From the NCBI GenBank assembly GCA_963971535.1, contig OZ020589.1, positions 85,068,964 through 85,132,963 of the forward strand: a DNA stretch of 64,000 nucleotides. The letters are read 5' to 3'. The stretch's first letter is position 1. Every line of letters starts with the position of its first letter. Shown piece after piece: positions 21,169 to 33,209 of the stretch. This stretch comes from Notolepis coatsorum (Eukaryota; Chordata; Actinopteri; Aulopiformes; Paralepididae). The translations under genes and the position numbers were made by a program. Below the pieces are notes generated by a model, which ran no database searches, was not told the DNA's origin, and was given only the letters and a program-made list of their open reading frames with translations.

Positions 21169-21984
21169 TCCACACTATGATAGCGCTGTGCAAGAGAAAC
21201 GTCGGGCAGACGTCCTCTCTCCACACTATGATAGTGTTGTGCAGGACACACGTCTGGCAGACGTACTCTCTCCACACTATGATAGTGTTGTGCAGGACAC
21301 ACGTCTGGCAGACGTCCTCTCTCCACACTATGATAGTGTTGTGCAGGACACACGTCTGGCAGAAGTCCTCTCTCCACACTATGATAGTGTTGTGCAGGAC
21401 ACATGTCTGGCAGACGTCCTCTCTCCACACTATGATAGTGTTCTGCAGGACACACGTCTGGCAGACGTCCTCTCTCCACACTATGATAGTGTTGTGCAGG
21501 ACACACGTCTGGCAGACGTCCTCTCTCCACACTATGATAGTGTTGTGCAGGACACACGTCTGGCAGACGTCCTCTCTCCACACTATGATAGTGTTCTGCA
21601 GGACACACGTCTGGCAGACGTCCTCTCTCCACACTATGATAGTGTTGTGCAGGACACACGTCTGGCAGACGTCCTCTCTCCACACTATGATAGTGTTGTG
21701 CAGGACATACGTCTGGCAGACGTCCTCTCTCCACACTATGATAGTGTTGTGCAGGACACACGTCTGGCAGACGTCCTCTCTCCACACTATGATAGTGTTG
21801 TGCAGGACCCATGTCTGGCAGACGTCCTCTCTCCACACTATGATAGTGTTGTGCAGGACACACGTCTGGCAGAAGTCTTCTCTCCACACTATGATAGCGC
21901 TGTGCAGGACACATGTCTGGCAGACGTCCTCTCTCCAGACTATGATAGCGCTGTGCCAGAACAGGGGACACGTTTGGCAGAAGG
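21169..21984. repeat. 51-bp minisatellite, 16 units
   Basis: Unit core CCACACTATGATAGTG, then TTGTGCAGGACAC, then ACGTCTGGCAGACGT. The spacing is exactly 51 bp for all 15 steps. Each typical unit has two odd-length palindromes, CACTATGATAGTG and ACGTCTGGCAGACGT. Because 51 is a multiple of 3 and the unit has no stops in several frames, open frames of 276-349 codons exist on both strands. I do not call any of them a gene. Confidence 0.97.
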
Positions 21985-22304
21985 GTTTTTTGTATTTCTA
22001 AAATGAATCACAATCGTCTAGGCCGGGGGATGCTCAGCATACCAAATACACCTTGCAAAATAATGCGAGCTTGAAGACTTCTTGTTGTTATTGATCCTCA
22101 AAACTGTGATTTCAACAAAGATTAAATTTCTTTTGTAAATGGCCGTCAGAAGAATGGGGGGAGTCAGCCAATCAGATGGTCAGTATCCTGTGAGTCGCAC
22201 CACAATATCGGCGTCACTGAATTGAACCGAATGAACCTGCACTGAGCGAGTGAGATATGTGGTAAGAGAGAACTGGATGAGGAGCACAGAGAAGGCGAGA
22301 GAGA

Positions 22305-22305
22305 G

Positions 22306-22377
<72 letters not shown>

Positions 22378-22470
22378 AGATCAGGAGAGAGAGATGGAGA
22401 GATGGAGAGAGAGAAGGAGAGAGAAGGAGAGAGAAAAGAAAGCGAGATGAAGGAGAGGGGAGAGAGAGTG
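22305..22470. repeat. (GA)n microsatellite
   Basis: Pure GA at about 22310-22374, then degenerate purine repeats. Confidence 0.95.
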
Positions 22471-22588
22471 ACAACCTCTGGTAAAGCAGAACAATCTCCC
22501 AAGGCAAACAGTCTAGACGCTACAAGATAGTTTGAATGTGCATTGAAGGGTTGATGTGAGACGTCATGGCCCTGTGTGCACGTACTGT

Positions 22589-22797
<209 letters not shown>

Positions 22798-22799
22798 TG

Positions 22800-23650
22800 A
22801 TGGTGTGTTTGTTGGATTCTGGCAATCAGCCAATCTCATCTCATCATCTCCTTTGTGACTCTCTCTGTTGTGCGTTGTGTTTTTCTTGCAACCCCTATTA
22901 GTACATCCATAATGAGAAGAAACGACACTGTACGTGATCTCTTTCCTCAGATCATCATGTTTATTTTCATAAACATAGCCTTGTCATCAGATGTAAACCA
23001 GTTCTGTATTGTCCTTGAAAAGTCTTTGGAAGAAACTAAATTCATTATTCTAATGATCTCCTGTTACCCCGCTCGGTGGTTGTTGCGGCCTAGCTGTTAT
23101 CCAAAACCCTGTCATCGTGGCACTTCAGTCCTCCCCTCCACTTCTCCCCGCAAGGGAAGGGGGGGGGGAATCGTTTCAAAGTATCTGATCAAGCTTCTTC
23201 TCGTCTGGGCGTTGTATCTGAATCTAACTTCCCCGGAAGGAAACTCACATTATAATATTCTCGCCATAGCAACGACAGGCCCGGCCCCTCTTCTCGTTGC
23301 TATGTGACACGCTGTCTTTTGACCCAAATCACTATGGCAGCGGTGATGTTGATATTAACTTACCCCAAACAAACGCTGTGGCTATCAGCTGTTGATGATA
23401 ACAGCACAGCCTCATCTGCTGGGGTTAGTCTGCTCCTAACACACACTCTCTCTCTGTTATCCTCCTCCTCTGAGATGACTATGAGTAGATGCTGTCATCC
23501 ACCAATATTTTACATTATATACCCACAAATATTTTACATTATATACACATTGAAAAACATAGACATCCTTCAGTGTGTTGAGTGCTACTGCTAGGCGAGA
23601 TTTAATAGGACCTCTCAGTGCTTGTAAAGGCAGGAAGCGTTTTTCTTTAT
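22800..23650. other. No recognised feature
   Basis: An open frame at 22855-23307 has no recognisable motif and crosses a run of G (23160-23168). I see no repeat family here. Confidence 0.5.
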
Positions 23651-23654
23651 TAAA

Positions 23655-24160
23655 ATGCCCCCCTCCTTCGGTCTCCTCCTCTTTTCTCTCTTTCTCTCAC
23701 TCCATTTATCTGTCTCCCTCCTTCTATCCCTCACTCCCTCTACATCTCTCTCTCTGTTTCCCTCTTCCCTCCTTTCTCTCTCCATCTCTGTCTGTATTTC
23801 TTCCCCTCACTCTCTCCTCTCTCTGTCCATCTCTGTCTGTCTTTCTTCCTCTCTCTCCCTCCTCCTCTCTCTCTGTCCATCTCTGTCTGTCTTTCTTCCT
23901 CTCTCTCCCATCTCCTCTCTCTCTGTCCATCTCTGTCTGTCTTTCTTCCTCTCTCCCTCCTCTCTCTCTGTCCATCTATGTCTGTCTTTCTTCCTCTATC
24001 TCCCTCCTCTCTCTCTGTCCATCTCTCTGTGTCTTTCTTCCTCTCTCTCCCTCCTCCTCTCTCTCTGTCCATCTCTGTCTGTCTTTCTTCCTCTATCTCC
24101 CTCCTCCTCTCTCTCCTCCTTTCTATGTCTGTCTTTCTTCCTCTCTCTCCCTCTCATATT
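23655..24160. repeat. Pyrimidine-rich minisatellite, unit about 48-50 bp
   Basis: CTCTGTCCATCTCTGTCTGT followed by CTTTCTTCCTCTCTCTCC is repeated about eight times. It gives open frames on both strands that are not genes. Confidence 0.9.
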
Positions 24161-24395
24161 GTAGGTACAGCATGTTCACAGGCGACAACATCAAGCCGTC
24201 TTTTTGCGCATCTGATCCAGCGTGTCAGCGACCTTCATCTATAATATATTTTTTCTCTACCGTATGAGAGCACACAGCAAGTCTGTCACACACGCACACG
24301 CGCATACGCACACACGCACACACGCCAGACAATAATGGATCTATCTGCTGAGTCAATATTAAGCTGTGAGATGAGATAAGAAAGACCTTTGTCAA

Positions 24396-25300
24396 CAAGT
24401 TCAAGTTCAAGTTCTTTAATAGTTGTCATACAGAAGTACAGAATACTTTCATACAAAATGCTTCTTACTGTTACGCTCCAGAGACTGTGCTAAACAAGAT
24501 AGTATCAAATAACATAATAACATAATATAGCATGAATTTAGAAGAAGAAAATGAGGTCACAGTTGTTCGGTATAGACATATGTACAATGTTCTGAGTTAC
24601 CATATAATATACAATACACAACTATGCAGTGTACTAATGTACAGTACTATCTAGTGCAAAGCAGAAATGGGATGAGGTACAATTTTTGGTACAATTTACA
24701 GTAAGGTGTACGAGTTGTAGTGCAATCCTTCATCCATAAATATAAAGTGTGGGGAGTGGGTGCTACAGTGTGTTTGTTTAAAGTGGGTGTGTGCTATAAA
24801 GTGTGTGTAGTGGGTGCTACAGTGTGTTTGTTTAAAGTGAGTGTGTGCGTGTGGATGTGTGTGCTATGTGTGTTTGGTGGTTGTTGTTGTGTAGTGTTCA
24901 TTCATTGTTCGTTTAGCAGCCTGATGGCCTGGGGATAGAAGCTACTTCTGAGTCTTTCTGTGCTCGCCTTGAGACTCCTGTATCGCTTGCCTGACGGCAG
25001 CAGTTCAAAGAGGCAGTTGTTCGGGTGGCTCGAGTCCTTAATAATTCTCTTAGCCTTCCCCTTGCAACGCTTGTAGTAAATGTTCTGGAGGGTGGGGAGC
25101 CCCCCTCCGATTGTGCGTTCGGCTGAACGTGTCACTCTTTGTAGTCTGCTTTGGTCTTTTGCAGTGCTATTCCCAAACCAGGAGGTGATGTTGCCGGTCA
25201 AGATGCTCTCTATTGTACATGAGTAGAAGTTCTTAAGGATCTTCTGGCTGACTTGGAACTTCAGCTCTATGCAGTGATTGGAAGAATATGTAAACATGTA
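24396..25300 (-). pseudogene. Rex/jockey-type LINE, RT C-terminal region and 3' UTR
   Basis: The minus-strand frame 25297-24902 (131 codons) shows the post-RT region of a fish LINE: ILKNFYSCTIESILTGNITS, WFGNSTAKDQSRLQR, a GLPTLQNIYYKRC block, KIIKDSSHPN-like sequence and LLPSGKRYRSLKASTERLRS up to FYPQAIRLLN. It stops where the family normally ends, and the 3' UTR follows to a CAAGTT/AACTTG tail at 24396. The RT core, with its catalytic aspartates, and the endonuclease are missing, so this is a 5'-truncated insertion as expected for target-primed reverse transcription. The clade is not certain. The same 3' UTR lies at 19785-20100. Confidence 0.8.
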
Positions 25301-25516
25301 AATAAGAATAAGACCGTGTCATTTTTCTTATTGTCAACATGGCCTATAAAAAAAAAAAAAACCCACAATGCATTTCTTCTACTTTGGACACGTATCGTCC
25401 ATCGAGCCGACACCAGATCGTAGCTCGTATCCAGAAGTCAGAGAACTCCTGAAGCTTCACTTCACTTCACTACTAAAATAGTTCCGGGGAAAAGTACGAT
25501 ACTTGTGTTCATCGCG

Positions 25517-26284
<768 letters not shown>

Positions 26285-26560
26285 ATGATGTAGAGCGGAG
26301 GGGTCTTGAGGGTGTAATATGTAGAGTGGAGGGGTCTTGAGGGTGTGTAGTTAGAAGATGTAGAGCGGAGGGGTCTTGATATGTGTAGTTAGAAGATGTA
26401 GAGCGTAGGGGTCTTGAGGGTGTGTAGTTAGAAAAAGCAGAGCGTAGGGGTCTTGAGGGTGTGTAGTTAGAAGATATAGAGCGTAGGGGTCTTGAGGGTG
26501 TGTAGTTAGAAGATGCAGAGCGTAGGGGTCTTGAGGGTGTGTACTGTAGTTAGAGACCAT
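26285..26560. repeat. 39-bp tandem array, about 6.5 units
   Basis: Unit AGCGTAGGGGTCTTGAGGGT followed by GTGTAGTTAGAAGATGCAG, with two shortened units near the left end. The open frame across it on the minus strand is a by-product of the 39-bp period. Confidence 0.9.
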
Positions 26561-26928
26561 TGACCGGAGGTAGGAGGAATCCGTTCCCTTCGCCGCGTGA
26601 TAATCGTTCCTTCTCGTCAGCCATGTTTCTGCAGTAATCCTGCTGAGGTATGGATGTTGAACTGACAATAGCATTGGCTGTCGATCCGATAGTGTACAGA
26701 CCCAAGACCAACGTCTCCTCAGGAAGAACTGTGTTCACTCACAGTAGCATCCCAGCAGCGTCTCTACTGAGAAGTCAATCTGGTATCGATGCAGCTCAGG
26801 GAAGCGCTGCCAGTAGTTTTCATGTCTTCTTTTTTCACAGTTGAATTTGACACCTCCGCTCTACAAAGCAGTCTTTCCAAGTTCAGTCCAAGCATAGGGT
26901 GCCTGAAGAATCATCACAGTCACTGAAG

Positions 26929-28116
26929 CAGTGTTGTAGCACTCGAGTCCGAGTCCTGGACTGATTTTTAGGACTCGTGACTCAACTTAAACTTGAGCAC
27001 TGATGACTCGGACTTGGACTTGGACTCGAGCATTCGGCCTCGGAATGTGCAGATGAGGACTCTGACTTATTAATTGATAAATACAGTTATTTATAAATGA
27101 ATACAAATTGTAATAGGCCCTAATCATTTGGCATAAGATATTGATGGCTATGGGCGGCTACGTGGCGTAGTGGGCAAGGCACTCGCCACGAAATGCTGGA
27201 GACGCTGGGCTCGTCAGTTCGAGCCCAGCGCTCCACATTTGCTTTCAGTTTAGCTGGTCGTCCACAGTAATACACATTGGCCGTATTACGGGGAGGGAAA
27301 CTGAAGGGTGGGGATCGGGCGTTGTGGACAGCGACTCCTACAGGTCGGTTGGTGCGCCTGCGCAGTAGAATCAGGAAGTGTCGGGGGCAGCGTGAGCCTC
27401 CCACGCGCTACTCCTCGCCACTGAGAGATCGAGCTGCGCAGGTGAAAAGATGCGACTGCTGTTACCTCAAGTACCGGAGGGGACTTGTGCTATGTACGAC
27501 TTAGTCCACATTGCAGCCGGCTTGTGGGAGGCAAGAAACAGCGTCCGTGACAGGGGAGGGTTGAATTGGATGATACGAAATTGGGATGGGAGAAAATATA
27601 GAAAAAGAAATGGGAGAAAAAGTGGATAAAAAAAAAAGATATTGATGGCTATATTAATACTGTAACATTATTTAATTTCATACAAGGGCAGACACGTGTG
27701 TTTCACCTACATGCGGATTCACGTCGCTACCCTCATGTAAAGAGACAGCCCGAATTGTGCGCTTTGCTTACACAGATTTTACATAAAGTTCCAGCAAGAG
27801 CACTGCTAGATGTTCGACATGTAAACAAACTATTGAAGAGAAGACCGGGACAACCTCAAACTTCAACAGGCATCTGTGGAATGGACTGGAGTGGAGTGGA
27901 GTGGAGTGGATGGCTCGGACTAGGGTAATGGGGACTCGATTCGGACTAGGGTAATGGGGACTCGACTCAGACTCGACTCGTACTCAAACACTGGGGACTC
28001 GGAACTCGACTTGGGCTTTTCTTTGGTGACTCGGACTTGGACTTTGACACTGGGGACTCAAGACTCGACTCAGACTTGAGATATAGTGACTCGACTATTC
28101 CAGCGCAACATAGCTG
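26929..28116. mobile_element. hAT-like element with GACTCGAGTC-rich ends
   Basis: The left end CAGTGTTGTAGCACTCGAGT and the right end GACTCGACTATTCCAGCGCA (then ACA) are imperfect mirror images. Both subterminal regions are full of GACTCG/CGAGTC words. No matching 8-bp TSD was found. A SINE sits inside (27152-27636). Confidence 0.55.
27152..27636 (+). mobile_element. tRNA-derived SINE with 16-bp TSD
   Basis: The head has an A-box-like GTGGCGTAGTGGGC and a B-box GTTCGAGCC. A body follows (ACAGCGACTCCTACAGGTCG), then a purine-rich tail ending in an A run. AGATATTGATGGCTAT flanks both sides (27136-27151 and 27637-27652), a clean duplication typical of LINE-mobilised insertion. The body matches the SINE at 51246-51704, whose head is different. 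Confidence 0.9.
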
Positions 28117-28329
28117 AGATGATGGTAATTTACTGAGTATGATATTGTGTGGAACAGGGTCGGATCCACAGGACTTCTGCTGCAGGTGTTACAGCGCTAC
28201 TTGTTTCATCAACAACAATAACTACTTTAGGGATAGTTAGAACTATATTAGATATTTAGAACTGTAGGCCTATTTCCTACTTACCAATGATGGTGTCCTT
28301 CCTCAGCGCAATCCATGCTGTTCCTTATT

Positions 28330-28440
28330 AGCTCCTAGCTAGCTAGACAAACTAATGCAAAGTCAATGGCTCTGGGTATTTCTACTTTTACTCAAGTAAA
28401 GGAACTGTGTACTTCTTCCACCAGTGCTGAAATCTACTCT
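28330..28440. repeat. hAT terminal fragment
   Basis: TTTTACTCAAGTAAAGG then CTTCTTCCACCAGTG is typical of one end of a fish hAT group. The other end is absent. Confidence 0.4.
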
Positions 28441-28514
28441 GTGTGCACCATGGAGTACAGTTGAGTGAGCCTCAGTCAGCTTGTACAGACAGGAGCTTGA
28501 CCCCATAAGACTTT

Positions 28515-28715
28515 GGGCTAGATCCACAAAGAATGGATTGCACGGTGCTAGTTGCACCCTACTTACAATTCATTATGAATTGAAAATGGGGGACCCTGGT
28601 GTAAACACGACAAAAGTTTTTCTCTGGTCTGCATCCCCTTAACAATTGTGTGTATTGAGCCTTACTGTATTGTACCCATTCTGCAATCTGTTAATAACAT
28701 TTTCAATCAATCAAA
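28515..28715 (+). repeat. LINE 3' end with CAAT tail, copy 1
   Basis: GGGCTAGATCCACAAAGAAT, TTGAAAATGGGGGACCCT and CAATCTGTTAATAA. Relatives lie at 56595-56748 and 63432-63640. Confidence 0.75.
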
Positions 28716-28872
28716 TTTGAAACTGGACATTTTAAGGAAGCAGTCAATGAGAGGGAAAGCACGCCGGGCTTTCTATGCCATAAAAATAAATATACAAACA
28801 GAAATACCAATTAGAATTTCGTTAAAATTTATTGAATGTGTTATTGAACCAATTACACTCTATGGCAGTGAG
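28716..28872 (+). pseudogene. LINE RT C-terminal fragment
   Basis: A short frame reads LDILRKQSMRGKARRAFYAI then ISLKFIECVIEPITLYGSEV. This is the conserved post-RT segment of a non-LTR retrotransposon, normally ending YGSEVWG. It is only about 52 codons and joins a reversed LINE tail at 28873 (GTCAAGTCAAG). There is no catalytic core and no usable start. It is a broken fragment of uncertain clade. Confidence 0.7.
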
Positions 28873-29030
28873 GTCAAGTCAAGTCAAGTCAAGAGATTTA
28901 TTTGTCACGGCATACAAGTATACAATGAAATGCGGGTGGTCTTTCCCGCAACGATGTGCAAATAACATATAATAGAATCAACATTGTGCAATAAACAAGT
29001 AACATTGTGCAATAAACAAGTAACATGTCA
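28873..29030 (-). repeat. LINE 3' end with (CAAGT)n tail, reversed
   Basis: (GTCAA)n then GAGATTTATTTGTCACGG and CAATGAAATGCGGGTGG. Confidence 0.6.
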
Positions 29031-29047
29031 GGGCATATCGGGATATG

Positions 29048-29142
29048 CAGGGCCGCCTCAGGGGGTGTGCGAGCAGTGTGGTCGCACAGGGCCTCGCGGG
29101 AAGGGGGGCCTTGCACAAACAAAAATACAAAAAATACAATTT

Positions 29143-29179
<37 letters not shown>

Positions 29180-30506
29180 ATGCCCCCCTTCCCGCAAGGC
29201 CCTTTTTCATCACAGACCTAAAATCTAGTTTTGCTTATATGCTTATATATTTCACATTAGACACGTTTGTAGAATGTTCCTGGCTCTGGTTCGCTACTAT
29301 TGGTTTCAACGAAGGGAGGGGTTACATCATGTGTACGCCGGCGTGCGTCAGCTGCGTTTGACTATTTCGCCGTGCAGTTTTGGAGGTTATGCTTAGTTAT
29401 GCCAGCCAAAACGAAGAGGATGGTCATTCGGCAGATGGACTGAAGATGAAAGTTGTTGCATGTTAGACAGTTCAGTCAGGCTAGCCATCCCGGCTAAAGG
29501 CAGAGACAGCTAGTTAGCTTTAGCTACGTTATAATATTGAGTGCTAACGTGTGGTTCAGTCGGGATAGCCATGATGATGTCGGCTAGTAGCTAGCTTAGC
29601 TAAAGGCTAACTAGCGTTAGCTAACCTAGAGAGAGCGCGTGCAGCATTGTTATGCCAAGATGAAGAGGACGGTCATTCGGCAGATGAACTTCGTCAACTC
29701 CACGCGGTTGTCTCCATCCTCTTGGACGTTTGGTGAGTTTTTAATGCACTCTATTCTATTCCCGCCGTGGATATATCTCTCTCTCTCTCGGGAGCCAAAC
29801 GGGCCGGCTAGCTGTTGTAGTAGGTGTGTGGCCTGGTGTCAGCACCTGGTGCGAGGGAGGTGAGCTTGGTGTTTCATTATGAGAATATCTCCATGCTCAA
29901 GTCGGCTATAGTCCGCGAGTTACTTGTTGCCGGCACCGCTATGGTTAGCGATAGCCGGGTTGAGCTAACTGTTAGCCAGTTAGTTGTTTATCTACGACGT
30001 TAGCTGCTCGTTTTCGCTCGGCTGGGAACGTTAGCTTGATGCTATCAGTTAGCCTAGAGTTAGCTGTTAGCTTGTGCTACGACCATTGACATTAGCCGTG
30101 AGAATAGCAGGCCCTGGCACTCTGACTACGACATCATCTTTGACAGAAGATGTAGTCGGGCCTGCACCATGACAAGGCACCGGCCATAGCTTCTTTTTGT
30201 CCCGCCAGCGAGAGGCCTTTCGTCAACGTGGAGACCTGTGTTGCGGCCTTTCGCCCTGCGTTCCTTGGTGCAGGTAAGATGTCCATTGGACATTACCCCA
30301 CTCTTCCTTCCTTCCCCTCCCGAATGTTTTGTTAATAACAATGTTTTTTTCCAGGCAAAACATATGTTACTTCACAACATTTGGAGATACGACATGTGCT
30401 GTGTGTGAATTGTCTTGGTCGTTTGTGTAGCTTGGGTAGCATTGGCCAAAGCTGTGTGTAGCCTGGTGTCAGTACCTGGCTACTCTATTTGCAGTTAGCC
30501 TATGTA
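29048..30506. mobile_element. hAT-like element, copy 2 (right end missing)
   Basis: Collinear with 8578-10210. It starts CAGGGCCGCCTCAGGGGG and has a 37-T run at about 29142-29178 where copy 1 has mixed A/T. It lacks about 150 bp present in copy 1 (9490-9645) and has about 70 extra bases at 29625-29694. Homology stops at GTTAGCCTAT (30505), exactly where the candidate LTR begins. Its shared module is at 29885-30470. Confidence 0.85.
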
Positions 30507-31689
30507 GTAACTTCCTAGCTTTAACTCCTAGTCTGCGTTGTGATTTAAACCTTACAAAGCTTCTTAGAAGAACTACTCTTTCCAAATGCAGATAACCACT
30601 GTTGAACAGACCTGGTTATTGCTTTCTGCGTACCCAGAGAGAAAAATACGGCACTGCCGTTTGAAATGAAGCGAGATCTGAGCAGTTTTGAAAAGAACCC
30701 GTTTTTAATGAAAATGGATTTCAAATCAGATGTTACAAAAAGAAATATTGTGCAATGAACCTGCAAGACGCATCCAATATGCCGGAAGTTTGCAGAAATT
30801 CAGACTAAATTCTCAAATAAAAAGCTCTGTCTAAAAACATGTCTCGTCTTCGATTCTGCTGCGTCGATTTCTTCTCCTTGCTGGGTCTGTTGTGGAGAAA
30901 AAGGGTGTGTGTTCGTTTCTTGTTCCTTCCTGGGTTTTTCGGGTTGTTCTGTTCTCTCCTGGCGAGGAGTTTTGATTATATCTTATTTAGGCTCCGCCTC
31001 TAATTTTACGGCAAGCGGGCGTTTTCCAAACTCTCCTCGAGTGTTCCTATTGGAGGACACTTACTCTCAGCTCTCATTGGCTAACTCCTTATCGTGACGT
31101 TTTACACCGAATTACGTCACGATGTGGATTCTAAGTCCAAATCCTTTGATCAACTGCTCCTTTGTATAGAAGAGACTGTCTGGCGTTCTCTCAAGGCAGT
31201 TCCTTTGTATTGGACCATTTGCCTAGAGCACTAGGGTGTAAAATCACCCAGTTTATTACTCCCAGGAAGTCCAAACGAGACTATCTCTTCATTTGATCAA
31301 CAGCTGCCTGTCTCAATCACTCTGGTTAAGAGCCTTGAGTCCACGCAGCTGTTTCAAATCACAGATACGTCTTGTTTGTTTTGTTGAATGAAAATGGATA
31401 GAGGCAGAGGAAGCCAGGAGAAATTGTGAATGCATTTTACCTGTCGGTGTTGTGCCATTCTGAGACCCAAGGTGTACAGTACAATAGTTGGTTTGACTGA
31501 AATCTACTACAGTTTCCCCGGTTTGGGGATTAATTATCCCCAAGATACATGTTAGTATTTTCTCAAACAAACTGTTTACAATTACCTTAACCTTACTGTT
31601 TAACCTAATTACCTCAGAGCCAAACCTTTCCAGAATCCTTCTGACTCATTTTCCATATTTGTTAGTATCATTTGATTTCAACACCCACA
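30505..31689 (-). repeat. Candidate LTR of the retrovirus-like element
   Basis: The plus strand starts TGTAGTAACTTCC where the neighbouring element is cut, and ends ACACCCACA next to a pyrimidine-rich TTACTCCCTCCTCC that would be the polypurine tract on the minus strand. A minus-strand AATAAA is at about 31251. No second LTR is visible, so the assignment is tentative. Confidence 0.35.
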
Positions 31690-32066
31690 TTACTCCCTCC
31701 TCCACTGACCGACTATGGACCCATCTTTATTTACACAGTTCTCTATTCACTCACACCGTTTAACAATTTCCACTCATTTTGCAGGTTATATACAATGTTA
31801 TCCGTTATATCAATTTCACTTCAGTCTAGGTCCGTCCCTTTATACAAAAAGATGATCGTACCATTTACCAGGTTTAGACTATACTTTATGTGTTTTTTAT
31901 CCAAATGTGTCTGTTTTGTGCAATTCACTCTGAAAGAAAAGACCTTACATTGCATTTACTACCTAAACATTTCTAAAAAAGGAGAGAGCTTAGCTAATGA
32001 AAAATGAAAAATTAATATGTACACGCCCTCTCCAAGGCCTATCAGTTACACTATCCCTTCCTTTGC

Positions 32067-33209
32067 CTATGTATATCGTTTAGGCTTCTTGATGACTCGT
32101 TGTGGTCGAGTATCTTGTTCCGGGCTTGTGCTAAGCACTGGTTCCTCTGGCTCTTCTGGTACCTTCTCCATGTCCACAGAGGAGAAGTTATTATGTTCCA
32201 ATTCATAATCCTCTCCTCTGTCTGGTTCCTGTAAAAAACCTTCATCTTCTACTGGTGGCCAATCGTGGCCCCCTCGGTCTGGCTCGCCATAATCATCCGG
32301 GTCTTCCCCATCGTTTGGGGTTAGCGCCGCCTTCACTTCGCCTTCGTGTAACGGTTGCGACGCCCCGGTTTTACCGTCAAGGTCTTGTGGTTCAGGTTCC
32401 CATTCTTGGTCCGTATTGGTTGCTTTTACACAATGAGTAACGTGAAACCACATAGGCGATCCTTCAACTTGTAAAGCCCTCTCGGTGGCTCGAACGACTT
32501 TGTATGGCCCTTCTCGTCTCGCGCCAAACCACTTGCGTCTAAATACTTTGACATAAACGTAGTCGCCTGGTATGATTTGAGGTGTAGTCTGCCTATTCAC
32601 CTCCTCCCCGGTTTCATGCTCCTGTCTACTGGAGACATGAACCAGAATACTTTTGTGTATCTTTGACATGTATTTTACGTACTCACGCATGTCGTTGTCC
32701 AGGATGTCCAAACTCGGACCTTTGCCTGTCGCGCGCAAACCTGGTACTACCATGCAGCGACCTAGCATCATTTCGTGCGGTGTCAAACGCAGACCGCGAA
32801 TTTCGCACGAACGACAAGCCATCAAAGCTAAAGGAAGAGCGTTTAGCCAATTCAAGCCTGTGTGTTGACAGATCTTTACCAATTTGTTTTTTAGTGTCCC
32901 GTTCATGCGTTCCACCAACCCCTGGCTCTGCGGATGATAAACGGCCCCCAATCGCTGTTTTATGCCTAAGTGTTGGAGTATTAAACGTACAGTTTTGTCG
33001 ACGAACTCTTTTCCATTGTCCGACGAGATTCTGTCCATTAAACCAAAACGGGGAATTACCTCTTGGCACAGGAACTTAGCCACAGATGCTGCATCCTTGT
33101 GCCGGGTGGCGCACGCCTCCACCCACCTTGAAAAACGACAGACAACGACAAGAATATATCTCTTCTGATTAATGGGCTTAATCATGTCAATGTAATCAAT
33201 TACAAGGTC
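32067..33209 (-). pseudogene. Retrovirus-like pol, integrase part
   Basis: The frame covers the integrase core and C-terminus. The second catalytic aspartate is in SSDNG, and the glutamate lies in VERMNG after YHPQSQG. The first catalytic aspartate would lie just after the in-frame stop (about 33209) that separates this part from the upstream frame. An SH3-like DNA-binding region follows. The protein then extends into an unusual acidic tail and ends with a basic RPQRVIKKPKRYT. No envelope frame was found between here and the candidate LTR. It is a dead retrovirus-like or ERV-type copy; the genus is not assigned. Confidence 0.85.

Noticed and set aside
20957-22006. 349-codon frame with 16 repeats of 17 residues
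   Set aside because: It is produced by the 51-bp minisatellite; frames of similar length exist on both strands and unit changes are not synonymous-biased.
22855-23307. 150-codon frame as a host gene
   Set aside because: No recognisable domain and no splice or codon evidence; left as unassigned.
23575-24267. 230-codon serine/leucine-rich frame
   Set aside because: It lies entirely over a pyrimidine-rich minisatellite and has no domain.
26929-28116. Exact 8-bp TSD for this hAT-like element
   Set aside because: CACTGAAG and AGATGATG do not match; the right tip is too degraded to set the boundary.
31080-31130. ATCGTGACGT...ACGTCACGAT inverted pair as an element boundary
   Set aside because: No flanking duplication and no partner copies in the window.
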